53,273 nt of DNA from NCBI GenBank assembly GCA_046349875.1, contig JAXMBN010000038.1, forward strand, positions 1 through 53,273, written 5' to 3'. The notes under the pieces are model-generated. The model searched no databases, had not been told where the DNA came from, and worked only from the letters and a program-made list of their open reading frames with translations. Below, one piece after another: positions 16,375-26,871 of the stretch. Positions within the stretch are counted from its first letter, which is position 1; each line of letters opens with the position of its first letter. The translations under genes were made by a program, and so were the position numbers. Source of the stretch: JAXMBN01 sp046349875. GTDB lineage: Bacteria > Planctomycetota > Planctomycetia > Pirellulales > Pirellulaceae.

Positions 16375-19300
16375 CTAATCTTCGTCGGGTTGGAACGATG
16401 GCTCATCCAACGAGGTTGGATTCGATTCGGGCATCGTTTCCACTTCCGGTGGAGCCGCATTCAACAAAGGATAGTCTTGTTGCAAGGCTTCGCTTCCGCG
16501 ATTCACCAAGTCTTCCAAGGCTTCCTTGCGATAGTTGACTTCGGCGTCCTGGAAGGTTCGGAAACCCGTACCTGCAGGGATCAAGTGACCAAGAATCACG
16601 TTCTCCTTCAAGCCTACCAAGCGGTCGACTTTACCGGCTAAGGCGGCTTCGGTCAAAACCTTGGTGGTTTCTTGGAAGCTAGCTGCCGAAATAAAGCTAT
16701 TGCTTTGTACCGAGGCCTTAGTGATTCCAAGCAACTGCGTGCTTGCTGTGGCAGGCTTGGGTTTCTTGCCCTTGGCACCGCGTCCACCCAACGCTTCGAT
16801 TTGAGCGTTGGATTGATCGACAGCTTCCTTAGGAACGATGGCTCCAACTGCGAACTCGCTGTCACCTGGATCGGTGATCTTAAGGCACTTCGAGAGTTCA
16901 TCGTTGATGCGACGGAACTCGAAGCGATCCATGACCAAACCAGCGAGGAGATTGGTATCTCCCGACGACTCGATCTTCATCTTGCGGAGCATCCGCGCGA
17001 TGATGATCTCAATATGCTTATCGTTGATATCCACGCGTTGCGAACGATAAACCTGTTGCACTTCGTGGAGCAGGTATTGTTGCACGGCTTCTTCACCGCT
17101 GACTCGCAAGATATCGTGCGGAACCAATGGTCCTTCGATCAATGCTTGACCAGCTTTGACGATATCGCCAGTGTGAACGCGAAGTTGCTTACCGTGTGGA
17201 AGCAAGTGTTCGCGTTCGGTGCCGCTTTCGCTACGAATGACAACGGTTCGCTTGCCACGTCGCTTCTCTCCGAGGATCTCAACGACCCCGTCGATTTCTG
17301 CGATGACCGAAGGATCCTTGGGCTTACGAGCTTCAAAGATTTCGGTAATCCGTGGAAGACCACCCGTGATGTCACGCACACCTTTGGCTTCCCGAGGCAT
17401 TTCCGCCAACTCGGTACCGGCCGAAATCTTCTTTCCTTCGGGCACGTTCAAAACGGCTCGCTCAGGTAGATAGTAAACGTCCAGTGGCTTGCCTTCGGCA
17501 TCTTCGATCACGATCTGTGGATGGTAATCCCCTCGGTGATCGATGATCGTACGACGAATGTTGCCGCTTGGATCTTTTTCCATGCGCATCGTTTCGCCTT
17601 CGATCACGTCGTCATAGCGAACCTTACCACCGACTTCCGACAGAATCGGAATCTTGTGTGGGTTCCATTCGCAGAGAACCTGAGCGGTCTTCACTTCTTG
17701 GTTTTCTTCGACCAAGAGTTTTGCCCCTGGTGGAACTTCATACTTTTCAAGCTCGCGACCACGGTTGTCGAGGATCGAGATTTCACCGTTTCGATTGAGA
17801 ACGACGCTGATACCTTCTTCGTTCTTGACCACTCGCATCCGAGTGAACTTAACGATACCGGCCTTCTTGGCTTTGAAGTCGCTTTCTTCAATGCTCGTGC
17901 TTACCGAACCACCGATGTGGAACGTACGCATCGTCAACTGAGTACCTGGTTCACCAATCGACTGAGCAGCGATGATACCGACGGCCATGCCTTCTTCAAC
18001 CATCGCACCCGTGCTCATGTCCATACCGTAGCAAGTACGGCAAACACCCAGAGGTGCATCGCAGGTCATCGGAGAACGAACTTGGATTCGCTCGAGGCCG
18101 ATCTCTTCGATCTTGCGAGCAATTTCAGGCGTGATCATTTCGTTTTCGTGAACGATCACTTCTTCGTTGACGAGGTTGACGATGTTCTGACGGCTTACAC
18201 GACCGTTGATCGAATCGGCCAACCGAACTTCCACCTTCTCACCACGGTAAATAACTCCCTTGGTGATGCCTTGGGTCGTACCGCAGTCGTGCATCGTGAT
18301 CACCACGTTTTGCGCGACGTCGGCCAACTTACGGGTTAGGTAACCCGAGTCAGCAGTCTTGAGTGCCGTGTCGGCCAAGCCCTTACGAGCACCGTGGGTC
18401 GAGCTGAAATACTCGAGTACCGAAAGGCCTTCGCGGAAGTTGGCTTTGATCGGGGCTTCGATGATTTCACCGGTTGGTTTCGCCATCAATCCACGCATAC
18501 CAGCCAACTGGCGAATTTGTTCAATACCACCTCGAGCACCCGAGGACGACATCAAGAACACCGGGTTGACGTACCAAGGTCCACGGTGATCATCGTGTTC
18601 CATGGCTTGCAACATGTCTTTGGTGATCAATTCACGAGCGTGCGTCCAAGTATCGAGAACCTGGTTGTATCGCTCTTCAGGAGTGATCAAACCTTTCAGA
18701 TAGTTCTTCTGGAAGTTCATCACTTTCTTGTCGGCATCGGCGATGATCTTGGTCTTCGATTCCGGCGTCACAAGGTCGTCTGTACCGAAGGAAAGACCGC
18801 TTCGAGTCGACTCGCGGAAACCGAGTTGGTTCATATCGTCGAGCAACTTAATGGTTGGACGACGACCGAGTCGTTGATAGCAGTCGCTGATCACGCGAGC
18901 CAAGTCGCTGCTCTTGAGGGTCAGGTTATAGAAGTCCATTCCCTTAGGCAGAATCGAGTTGAATAGAATGCGTCCATAGGTCGTCTTGATGATGGCGCCA
19001 GGTTGGCTGTTGCCATCTTCCGATCGCAATTTGCGGTCGGATGGAAGACGCACTTGGATCTTGGCATGCAATGCAATCTTCTTTTGAGCAAAAGCGAAGT
19101 CCGCTTCGTCGGTGCTCGAGAAGATCATCCCTTCACCCTTCGCATCCGACTTCTCGATGGTGATGTAGTTACAACCCATCACCGTGTCCTGTGAAGGACT
19201 CATAATCGGCTTGCCATTGGATGGAGCGAAAATGTTGTGGGTACTCATCATGAGCGTATGAGCTTCCACTTGAGCTTCGATCGAAAGCGGCAAGTGAACT

Positions 19301-20694
19301 GCCATCTGGTCACCGTCGAAGTCGGCATTGAAGCCTTTGCAGACGAGCGGGTGCAAATGGATCGCATTGCCTTCCACCAAGGTTGGTTCGAACGCTTGGA
19401 TACCCATTCGGTGAAGCGTTGGGGCTCGGTTCAATAGCACAGGGTGATTCTTGATCACCTGTTCGAGAATATCCCAAACTTCCTCATCCTTTCGTTCGAG
19501 CATCTTCTTGGCTGACTTGATCGTGTCAGCATGCTTCAGCTCTTTGAGACGACGAATGATGAATGGTTGATAGAGTTCCAAAGCAATCTTCTTGGGGAGA
19601 CCGCACTGGTGCAATCGAAGACGAGGTCCCACCACGATCACGCTTCGAGCGGAATAGTCGACCCGTTTTCCGAGGAGGTTTTCGCGGAATCGACCTTGCT
19701 TACCCTTGATCATGTCGGTCAGCGACTTGAGTGGGCGATTGCTGCTTCCCAATACGGGACGCTTGCAACGATTGTTGTCGAACAATGCGTCGACCGATTG
19801 TTGCAACATTCGCTTTTCGTTGCGGATGATGACTTCGGGAGCATTCAAATCGACAAGCTTGCGCAGACGATTGTTTCGGTTGATGATACGACGATAGAGG
19901 TCATTCAAATCGCTCGTCGCAAAGTTGCCCGAATCCAAGAGAACCAACGGACGAAGGTCGGGAGGAATCACGGGGATCACATCCAGAACCATCCACTCGG
20001 GGCGATTATCGCTATCGCGAATCGATTCCACCAACTTCAGTCGGTTGATCAAATCCTTCTTGCGTTGCTTGCTGTTGGTCTCGGCCATTTCCTTGCGGAG
20101 TTCTTCCGAAAGTTTGACCAAGTCCAAGCTCATCAGCAACTTGCGAATCGCTTCGGCACCCATATCGGCTTCGAAGCTTCCTTCGCCGTACTGAGCCTTC
20201 GCTTGACGAAACTCTTCTTCGGTCAAGAGTTGCTGAGCTTCCAGAGGTGTATCGCCTGGATTGATGACGACATAGTCTTGGAAGTAAATAACCTTTTCCA
20301 AGCTGGTCGTCTTCATTTCGAGCAAATTGCCCAAGCGGCTTGGCATCGCCTTGAAGAACCAAATGTGTACGACGGGCGCGGCCAATTCGATGTGCCCCAT
20401 GCGCTTGCGGCGTACGCGGCTGTGCGTCACCTTCACACCGCAACGGTCGCAAATCATGCCCTTGTACTTCATACCGCGATACTTGCCGCAAGCGCATTCC
20501 CAGTCCTTCTCAGGACCAAAAATACGTTCGCAGAACAAACCGTCCTTCTCAGGTCGGTAGGTTCGGTAATTGATGGTTTCAGGCTTCTTTACTTCACCAA
20601 AGGACCAGCTTCGAATGTCTTGCGGTCGAGCCAAGCTAATCTTGACGGAGGTGTAATCATTGACGCGATCGTAAGTGGCTTCGGCATTGGCCAT
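16375..20694 (-). CDS. rpoC: DNA-directed RNA polymerase subunit beta'
   Basis: The 1439-residue protein is full length and uninterrupted. The N-terminal zinc ribbon uses Cys67, Cys69, Cys82 and Cys85. The catalytic magnesium motif NADFDGDQMAVH lies at about 457-468. The second zinc site is near CDAPLGVCRTCYG, and the bridge-helix/trigger-loop region includes GEPGTQLTMRTFHIGG. The first zinc ribbon has C-x-C rather than the common C-x-C-x14-C spacing of E. coli by only one residue. AGGAG precedes the ATG. It follows rpoB after 136 bases and is the last gene of the operon. Confidence 0.98.
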   Translation of the reverse strand: MANAEATYDRVNDYTSVKISLARPQDIRSWSFGEVKKPETINYRTYRPEKDGLFCERIFGPEKDWECACGKYRGMKYKGMICDRCGVKVTHSRVRRKRMGHIELAAPVVHIWFFKAMPSRLGNLLEMKTTSLEKVIYFQDYVVINPGDTPLEAQQLLTEEEFRQAKAQYGEGSFEADMGAEAIRKLLMSLDLVKLSEELRKEMAETNSKQRKKDLINRLKLVESIRDSDNRPEWMVLDVIPVIPPDLRPLVLLDSGNFATSDLNDLYRRIINRNNRLRKLVDLNAPEVIIRNEKRMLQQSVDALFDNNRCKRPVLGSSNRPLKSLTDMIKGKQGRFRENLLGKRVDYSARSVIVVGPRLRLHQCGLPKKIALELYQPFIIRRLKELKHADTIKSAKKMLERKDEEVWDILEQVIKNHPVLLNRAPTLHRMGIQAFEPTLVEGNAIHLHPLVCKGFNADFDGDQMAVHLPLSIEAQVEAHTLMMSTHNIFAPSNGKPIMSPSQDTVMGCNYITIEKSDAKGEGMIFSSTDEADFAFAQKKIALHAKIQVRLPSDRKLRSEDGNSQPGAIIKTTYGRILFNSILPKGMDFYNLTLKSSDLARVISDCYQRLGRRPTIKLLDDMNQLGFRESTRSGLSFGTDDLVTPESKTKIIADADKKVMNFQKNYLKGLITPEERYNQVLDTWTHARELITKDMLQAMEHDDHRGPWYVNPVFLMSSSGARGGIEQIRQLAGMRGLMAKPTGEIIEAPIKANFREGLSVLEYFSSTHGARKGLADTALKTADSGYLTRKLADVAQNVVITMHDCGTTQGITKGVIYRGEKVEVRLADSINGRVSRQNIVNLVNEEVIVHENEMITPEIARKIEEIGLERIQVRSPMTCDAPLGVCRTCYGMDMSTGAMVEEGMAVGIIAAQSIGEPGTQLTMRTFHIGGSVSTSIEESDFKAKKAGIVKFTRMRVVKNEEGISVVLNRNGEISILDNRGRELEKYEVPPGAKLLVEENQEVKTAQVLCEWNPHKIPILSEVGGKVRYDDVIEGETMRMEKDPSGNIRRTIIDHRGDYHPQIVIEDAEGKPLDVYYLPERAVLNVPEGKKISAGTELAEMPREAKGVRDITGGLPRITEIFEARKPKDPSVIAEIDGVVEILGEKRRGKRTVVIRSESGTEREHLLPHGKQLRVHTGDIVKAGQALIEGPLVPHDILRVSGEEAVQQYLLHEVQQVYRSQRVDINDKHIEIIIARMLRKMKIESSGDTNLLAGLVMDRFEFRRINDELSKCLKITDPGDSEFAVGAIVPKEAVDQSNAQIEALGGRGAKGKKPKPATASTQLLGITKASVQSNSFISAASFQETTKVLTEAALAGKVDRLVGLKENVILGHLIPAGTGFRTFQDAEVNYRKEALEDLVNRGSEALQQDYPLLNAAPPEVETMPESNPTSLDEPSFQPDED

Positions 20695-20830
20695 AAACCA
20701 GAGCTCCTGTATTCGTTTCGATTGGAACTGGGGCTATGTGATTGGGTCGAGTGGGCCAACGCTCCCGCGCTAGCCAGGTTGCAGCGATTGCCTCGCACAA
20801 TCGCTGCCTGCTGCTATGGTTGTGTCGCGG

Positions 20831-23800
20831 TTAGATGCGGCGTTTTTCAAGTCGCATGTTCAACGCAAGACCACGAATTTCGTTGGTGAGAACGTCGAAG
20901 CTGGCTGGCGTGCCTGCTTCCAAGGTGTTCTCGCCCTTGACCATCGATTCGTAAATCTTGGTTCGACCTTCGACGTCGTCGCTCTTGACCGTGAGAAGTT
21001 CCTGGAGGATGTAGGCAGCCCCATAGGCTTCCAAAGCCCAAACTTCCATTTCCCCGAACCGCTGTCCACCGAAACGAGCCTTTCCACCGAGAGGCTGTTG
21101 CGTGATCAACGAGTACGGACCAGTGCTTCGAGCGTGAACCTTGTCGTCGACCAGGTGGTGCAGCTTGAGCATGTAGATGTAACCAACCGTGGTCTCTTGC
21201 TCCATCGCTTCTCCCGTTCGACCGTCGAACAATCGAACCTTACCGTGCGCTGGCAAACCAGCTTCGGCCAAGGCTGCATTGATGTCGGATTCGGTCGCAC
21301 CATCGAAGACCGGCGTAATGGCTTGGAATCCAGCCAAAGCTCCCGCCCATCCCAAGTGCGTTTCCAAAATCTGACCCACATTCATACGGCTAGGAACCCC
21401 CAGCGGATTCAACAGGATCTGCAATGGTGTGCCGTCCGGAAGGAAGGGCATGTCTTCGATAGGAAGAACCTTCGAGATAACCCCCTTGTTTCCGTGACGA
21501 CCGGCCATCTTGTCACCCACGCTGATCACGCGCTTGGTAGCAATATAGACCTTGACCATCTGCAATACGCCCGACCGCAATTCGTCACCGCGCTTCATGC
21601 TGTTGACTTTGCGATCGCGAATATCCAACGCTTCTTCAACCGCTGGCCAGAACTGCTTGTACGCCTTGCGGACTTCAGCATGAAGGCCAGCGTCGAGCTT
21701 GTTCAGCAAGCGAGAAAGATTGAAGGTTTGGGCCTTTTCGGCGAGATACTTCGGATCTTGACCGCCCGACAATGGTGTTCCATCGTCATCGGTAATCTTG
21801 CCACCGATCGCCTTCTCAAGCTCTTCGATCATCGTCGAGAAGGTAATCGCGATTTCGCGATTGCCTTCGGTTTCGATTCGCTTGAGTTCCTTCTCGAATT
21901 CCTTTCGCTCATCTTCCGACAGACTCATCCGTCGCGAGAATCGCTGGGTATCGATGACGATCCCTTCTACACCCGAACTGACTTCGAGCGAATCGTTCTT
22001 CACGTCTTCACCCGCACGACCGAAGATCGCATGCAACAGCTTTTCTTCAGGAGTCAATTCGGTCTTGCTCTTAGGCGAAACCTTACCGACCAAAATGTCG
22101 CCAGGTCGAACATATGTACCGACGCGGACGATACCGTTGTCGTCCAAGTTGCGAAGTGCTTTTTCGCTGACGTTCGGAATATCGCGAGTGAACTCTTCAC
22201 GGCCGAGCTTGGTTTCGCGAATTTCAACGTCGAATTCTTCGATGTGAATCGAAGTATAAACGTCGTTTCGTACGAGCTCTTCACTAATGATGATCGCGTC
22301 TTCGTAGTTGTAACCATCGAACGACATAAAGCCGACCAACACGTTACGGCCCAGAGCGAGTTCGCCCAAGTGCGTCGAAGCACCGTCGGCGATGATCTGG
22401 CCCTTCTCCACCTTGTCGTTGAGCGACACGATGGGACGTTGATTCAAGCAGGTACGCTCGTTCAACCCTTGGTACTTCTTGAGATGGTAAATGTCGGTAC
22501 CGATCTCGATTCGAGTCGCATCGACAAAAGTGACCTTGCCTGCGCGACGAGCTCGAACAACCATCGCGCTGTTGGCCGCAACTTCCTTCTCGAGTCCCGT
22601 TCCAACAATCGGTGGTTCCGCAACGAGCAAAGGCACTGCTTGCCGTTGCATGTTGCTACCCATCAATGCGCGGTTCGCGTCGTCATGCTCCAAGAACGGA
22701 ATCAAACCTGCCGATACCCCAATCATCTGACTTGGAGCAATGTCCATGTACTCGACTTGGGTCGGCAGAACGATTTGGAAGTCGCTGCGGTGACGAGCAA
22801 TCAGGCCCGGACCAGGGATCAAAGCCCCACTTGGTTCGGCTGGTGTGTCAGCCGGTGCGATATACGCATTGGCTTCTTCGTCGGCTCGCAACCACACTAC
22901 TTCGTCCGAGATCTTGCCTTCTTTGACGATCCGATACGGAGTGATCAAGAAGCCATACTCGTCGACGCCAGCATAGATGGCGAGCGAACTGATCAAACCG
23001 ATGTTCGTACCTTCAGGCGTTTCAATCGGGCAGATCCGTCCATAGTGCGAAATGTGCACGTCGCGAACTTCAAAGCCTGCTCGCTTACGGTTCAAACCAC
23101 CTGGACCCAAAGCGGACAAACGTCGTTCGTGTGTCAACTGAGACAAGGGGTTGGTTTGGTCGACGACTTGGGAAAGTTCACCTCGACCGAAGAAGTATTC
23201 GATAGCCGCACTAATGCTCTTTGGGTTCACCAAAGAACGTGGGGTCATGTCTTCTACTTCCTTGAGACTCATTCGCTCTTGAACGGTACGGCGAAGCTTG
23301 AGGAAACCTTTGCGTAGTTCTTCGCAAGCCAATTCATCGATCGTACGAAGGCGACGATTGCCCAAGTGGTCAATGTCGTCATAGTGGGCTTCGGTATCGG
23401 TATCGAACAAGTCGATCAAATAGCGAATCGAAGCGATCAAATCCTCTGGACGCAAGGTCATTTCATCTTCGGGAACCGTCAGATTCAACTTGCGGTTGAT
23501 ACGGAAACGACCGACGCGACCCAATCGGTAACGATTGACATCGAAAAACTTTTCGTGGAAGAGCTGCCGCGCCTTTTCAAGCTGCGGAGGGTTGCCTGGA
23601 CGAAGCCGTTGATAAATACGCAACAAGGCTTCTTCGTGACTGCTAGTATTGTCTTCAGCCAACGAATTCAGGATGTAAGGAACCTTGGGCGCATCCATGA
23701 CCATCACCGACTTCACACCCGAAGTGCAAATCGTTTCAGCGATGTTCTTCGAAATCTTTTGCCCGGATTCGATCAGAATTTCGCCAGCATTCTCGCTTCC

Positions 23801-24553
23801 GCTTGGATAGACAACATCGTCTACCGCAATCTTGCCTTCCAACTTAGGAACGCTTCGACCATCGCTGATCTTCTCGTTGCGGATCTCATAAAATGCTTTG
23901 AGCAATTCGGTGTTCGTGCTCAGCTCAGGGCTCATCGCACGCAGCAAAGTGATCACAGAGAACTTACCGCTTTGGTCGATTCGAACCGACAAGCTGTCCT
24001 TCTTGGTCACGTTGACTTCGATCCAGCTTCCACGCTCGGGAATCACGCGGCAGCTTGGTACCTTGCGATCGCTCGTGCCTTCCAGCTCTTCAACGAAGTC
24101 GACACCTGGAGATCGGTGCAACTGGCTCACCACAACGCGCTCAGCACCGTTGATGATGAACTCGCCACCACCCAACATCACCGGAATATCGCCGAGATAA
24201 ACTTCTTCTTCCAAAGGTTGTTCGCGATTCAATCGCAACCAAACCTTGAGCGGCTTACCGTAGGTCAAACGTAACTGACGGCACTCTTCGGGTGTGTATC
24301 GTGGCTTCCCAAGTTCGTACCGAATGTATTCGAGACTTACGGACTTATCGTAACTCTCGATCGGGAAAATCTCGGCAAAGACCGACTCTAACCCTTGATT
24401 CTTACGCTTGTCGGACGAAATATCCTCTTGGAGGAATGCCTCGTACGATGCGGTTTGCAGAGTGGTCAAATTCGGGATCGGGAACTGCTCGCGACCAGAA
24501 CCAAATTTGCGTACTGACGTGGGACTAAGCCGTCGCTGGGATGGAGTTGCCAT
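20831..24553 (-). CDS. rpoB: DNA-directed RNA polymerase subunit beta
   Basis: This is the 1240-residue catalytic beta subunit, complete and in one frame. Family landmarks include RRLSALGPGGLNRKRAGFEVRD (rifampicin-region fork), PIETPEGTNIGLI, MGSNMQRQAVPL, the GYNYEDA motif and the C-terminal PLGGKARFGGQRFGEMEVWA. The rifampicin-pocket segment reads SQLTHERRLSALGPGG, the wild-type type sequence. ATG 24553 is preceded by AGGAG at a slightly long spacing. A 508-base gap separates it from rplL, longer than in most bacteria, so a separate promoter or processing site is possible there. Confidence 0.98.
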   Translation of the reverse strand: MATPSQRRLSPTSVRKFGSGREQFPIPNLTTLQTASYEAFLQEDISSDKRKNQGLESVFAEIFPIESYDKSVSLEYIRYELGKPRYTPEECRQLRLTYGKPLKVWLRLNREQPLEEEVYLGDIPVMLGGGEFIINGAERVVVSQLHRSPGVDFVEELEGTSDRKVPSCRVIPERGSWIEVNVTKKDSLSVRIDQSGKFSVITLLRAMSPELSTNTELLKAFYEIRNEKISDGRSVPKLEGKIAVDDVVYPSGSENAGEILIESGQKISKNIAETICTSGVKSVMVMDAPKVPYILNSLAEDNTSSHEEALLRIYQRLRPGNPPQLEKARQLFHEKFFDVNRYRLGRVGRFRINRKLNLTVPEDEMTLRPEDLIASIRYLIDLFDTDTEAHYDDIDHLGNRRLRTIDELACEELRKGFLKLRRTVQERMSLKEVEDMTPRSLVNPKSISAAIEYFFGRGELSQVVDQTNPLSQLTHERRLSALGPGGLNRKRAGFEVRDVHISHYGRICPIETPEGTNIGLISSLAIYAGVDEYGFLITPYRIVKEGKISDEVVWLRADEEANAYIAPADTPAEPSGALIPGPGLIARHRSDFQIVLPTQVEYMDIAPSQMIGVSAGLIPFLEHDDANRALMGSNMQRQAVPLLVAEPPIVGTGLEKEVAANSAMVVRARRAGKVTFVDATRIEIGTDIYHLKKYQGLNERTCLNQRPIVSLNDKVEKGQIIADGASTHLGELALGRNVLVGFMSFDGYNYEDAIIISEELVRNDVYTSIHIEEFDVEIRETKLGREEFTRDIPNVSEKALRNLDDNGIVRVGTYVRPGDILVGKVSPKSKTELTPEEKLLHAIFGRAGEDVKNDSLEVSSGVEGIVIDTQRFSRRMSLSEDERKEFEKELKRIETEGNREIAITFSTMIEELEKAIGGKITDDDGTPLSGGQDPKYLAEKAQTFNLSRLLNKLDAGLHAEVRKAYKQFWPAVEEALDIRDRKVNSMKRGDELRSGVLQMVKVYIATKRVISVGDKMAGRHGNKGVISKVLPIEDMPFLPDGTPLQILLNPLGVPSRMNVGQILETHLGWAGALAGFQAITPVFDGATESDINAALAEAGLPAHGKVRLFDGRTGEAMEQETTVGYIYMLKLHHLVDDKVHARSTGPYSLITQQPLGGKARFGGQRFGEMEVWALEAYGAAYILQELLTVKSDDVEGRTKIYESMVKGENTLEAGTPASFDVLTNEIRGLALNMRLEKRRI

Positions 24554-25061
24554 TGACGAACGTTTCTCCTAGAACCTGTGGACTAAAGCCTGGATCCGAA
24601 AAATGCTGCAGGCGTGCCTTCAAATGAAAAAAGTGAGTGCGCACCGGCAGCGGGAATGCCTTACGCAATCACAAAATGGGCGCACAAAAGATGATTGATC
24701 CATCAGGGGCGCGCTACTAAAGATAGAAGGGCGGAACGCAAGCAGGCCGAAAACCACTTTGGACAATGTAGCAAATCTGCCTAGACCTGACAAACCCAGA
24801 TCCCTGCAGAAATCATGCCAAAAGCAGTAAAGCTAGCCAAAACTCAATCGGCTCTTTGAACCCCCCTACCCTTCAAGGCACTCGATGCCACCACGTTCCT
24901 GCTCAACGTCGTCGCAAAAGCGTACTCTGCAAGATAGATGCCAAAACGCTCGGCGCAACAGATGCACCGACCGGTTCATGCGATAGGTCCCTAAACGAGT
25001 CCAGAGCTGGCCACTTTGCAGCAGCCAACCCTGTTCGATTGCGTCTTGAAAGAACGTAGAA
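24554..25061. other. Gap between rplL and rpoB with no recognised gene
   Basis: I see no coding region, tRNA or clear terminator in these 508 bases. In E. coli the corresponding interval holds a partial terminator and RNase III site that set the ratio of ribosomal protein to polymerase; a similar role would be an inference. Purine-rich tracts near 24620-24640 are the only notable texture. Confidence 0.6.
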
Positions 25062-25460
25062 CTACTTGAGTTCGACGACACCACCAGCTTCGGTGATTTC
25101 CTTCTTGATCTTCTCGGCGTCTTCCTTGGAAACGCCTTCCTTGATCGTTGCAGGAACGCCTTCGACCATCTTCTTGGCATCCATAAGAGATGCACCGGTG
25201 ATGTTCTTGACGACCTTGACAACGTCGAGCTTCTTATCGCCGAAGCCGGTCAAAACGACCTTGAATTCGGTTTGCTCAGGAGCTGCAGCAGCACCACCAG
25301 CGTCCGCAGGAGCAGCCATCATGACCGCGCCGCCTGCAGCTGCTTCGATACCGTGAACTTCCTTAAGATAATCGCTGAGTTCCTTGGCTTGCTTCAGCGT
25401 CAAGCCAACGATCTTCTCGCCAAGCGTCTTGATGTCTTCCGCAAATGCAGTATCGGACAT
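25062..25460 (-). CDS. rplL: 50S ribosomal protein L7/L12
   Basis: The 132-residue protein has an N-terminal dimerisation domain (LTLKQAKELSDYLKEV), an Ala/Gly-rich hinge (about 40-60) and the conserved C-terminal factor-binding domain with TEFKVVLTGFGDKKLDVVK and LMDAKKMVEGVPATIKEGVS. It forms the mobile ribosomal stalk that recruits elongation factors. GAGAGG precedes ATG 25460. It follows rplJ after 137 bases. Confidence 0.97.
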   Translation of the reverse strand: MSDTAFAEDIKTLGEKIVGLTLKQAKELSDYLKEVHGIEAAAGGAVMMAAPADAGGAAAAPEQTEFKVVLTGFGDKKLDVVKVVKNITGASLMDAKKMVEGVPATIKEGVSKEDAEKIKKEITEAGGVVELK

Positions 25461-25597
25461 GTCTGCCTCTCCAACCTCGTCTGAAATAAAAAATCAAAAT
25501 GTGCCGGCGAGTCAAATCGGAACCGGCTACTCTGCCAAAAACGCCGAGTCAAGGTCTGAACAGCTCCAGACCCAATCTCGCCGCACACTGTGGTTTA

Positions 25598-26122
25598 TCA
25601 ACCTTCCAAATTCTCGATAAGCTTCTTGACTTGGCCTGCAACCGTGCGGCTTGGTCCAAGAATCTGACCGACCAGATTTGTCGCTGGGGACAGGATCTGA
25701 CCAACCAACAAAGAGATTTGCTCTTGTCGGCTTGGCCACTTGCTGATGGCTTTGACTTGATCACCTGTCAAGCCGTCGCCATCCATCACCCCGCCCTTGA
25801 TTTCAAACTTGGGGAACTTGCCTTCCTTGTCGAGCTTCGTGATCGCCTTTGCAAGCGCCACAAAGTCCTCGCATCCCCAAACGACAGCGATGCTGCCGTT
25901 CAAGCTTCCAAAGGCAGCTCGCAAAGAGGTGCCTTCGGTTGCGCGGGCTGCCAAGCTCTGCTTGACAACCAGCATGCCAATCCCCTGCTCGCGAAGTGTC
26001 TTTCGCAAGAGGTAATTATCATTTGCTTCCAAACCAACGACATTGACTACAATGGCGTCCTGAACGCCCGCCAATCGGTTCGCAATATCGCGGGTAACGA
26101 ATTTCTTAACTACTTTGCTCAT
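25598..26122 (-). CDS. rplJ: 50S ribosomal protein L10
   Basis: L10 anchors L7/L12 dimers at the stalk base. From ATG 26122 the protein (MSKVVKKFVTRDIANR) has 174 residues, near the family norm, and AGGAAACAAA precedes it. The C-terminal helix, which carries the L7/L12 binding sites, is VAGQVKKLIENLEG. The frame is open 14 codons upstream but those residues do not fit. It lies between rplA and rplL as expected. Confidence 0.95.
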   Translation of the reverse strand: MSKVVKKFVTRDIANRLAGVQDAIVVNVVGLEANDNYLLRKTLREQGIGMLVVKQSLAARATEGTSLRAAFGSLNGSIAVVWGCEDFVALAKAITKLDKEGKFPKFEIKGGVMDGDGLTGDQVKAISKWPSRQEQISLLVGQILSPATNLVGQILGPSRTVAGQVKKLIENLEG

Positions 26123-26186
26123 TTTGTTTCCTGCCGCTCGTTGATTCCAATCGAACGATTCCAATCAACCGTGAGTCACTATCTCA

Positions 26187-26867
26187 CTAACCCGCTACTC
26201 GAACGCTCGGTGACATCGTCGCACAAATCGCGATCGACTTCACATACGTGCCGCGAACGGCATTCGGCTTAATCGATTGAACATATGCCAAGAAGGCATT
26301 GATGTTATCTGCGAGCTTGGTCGCATCGAAGCTAAGCTTTCCAACGACTGCGTGGATGTTGCCACCCTTGTCGTTTCGAAACTCAACCTTACCAGCTTTG
26401 TATTCCTTCACGACGCGTTCAACGTCGGTGGTCACGGTGCCTGCACGTGGCGAAGGCATCAAACCGCGAGGACCCAGAACCTTACCCAACGGTCCGACCG
26501 CTCCCATCATGTCAGGAGTCGCAATACAGACGTCGAAGTCGGTCCAGCCTTCGCGAATCTTCTTGGAAAGATCTTCAGCGCCAACAAAGTCGGCTCCAGC
26601 TGCCTCGGCAACCTTCGCCAGATCGCCCTTGGCAAACACCACGACGCGTTGAACGCGACCAATACCGTGAGGCAACACCACGCTACCGCGAACGATTTGA
26701 TCCGCTTGAGCAGGGTCGATCCCCAGGTTCATGTGGATTTCGACCGACTGATCGAACTTGCGAGCCTTGAAGCCCTTGAGGACATCGACGGCTTGAGCCA
26801 GAGGAAGCGGTGTCTTTCCCTTGCTCTTGGTGAGCATGGCCTTCATTGCTTTTGTTGATTTCGTCAT
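26187..26867 (-). CDS. rplA: 50S ribosomal protein L1
   Basis: L1 (226 residues from ATG 26867) forms the mobile stalk at the ribosomal E site. Landmarks are GKVLGPRGLMPSPRAGTV and the C-terminal IKPNAVRGTYVKSI. GGAGGG is placed well before ATG 26867. It starts 4 bases after the rplK stop. In many bacteria L1 represses rplKA translation by binding a leader RNA; I did not verify such a site here. Confidence 0.97.
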   Translation of the reverse strand: MTKSTKAMKAMLTKSKGKTPLPLAQAVDVLKGFKARKFDQSVEIHMNLGIDPAQADQIVRGSVVLPHGIGRVQRVVVFAKGDLAKVAEAAGADFVGAEDLSKKIREGWTDFDVCIATPDMMGAVGPLGKVLGPRGLMPSPRAGTVTTDVERVVKEYKAGKVEFRNDKGGNIHAVVGKLSFDATKLADNINAFLAYVQSIKPNAVRGTYVKSIAICATMSPSVRVAG

Positions 26868-26871
26868 TGGC

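Noticed and set aside
20816..23317. Plus-strand frame of 833 codons opposite rpoB, and similar long frames opposite rpoC, glyA and tuf
   Set aside because: They are antisense shadows of highly conserved genes, with no motif, no ribosome binding site and composition explained by the opposite strand's codon use.
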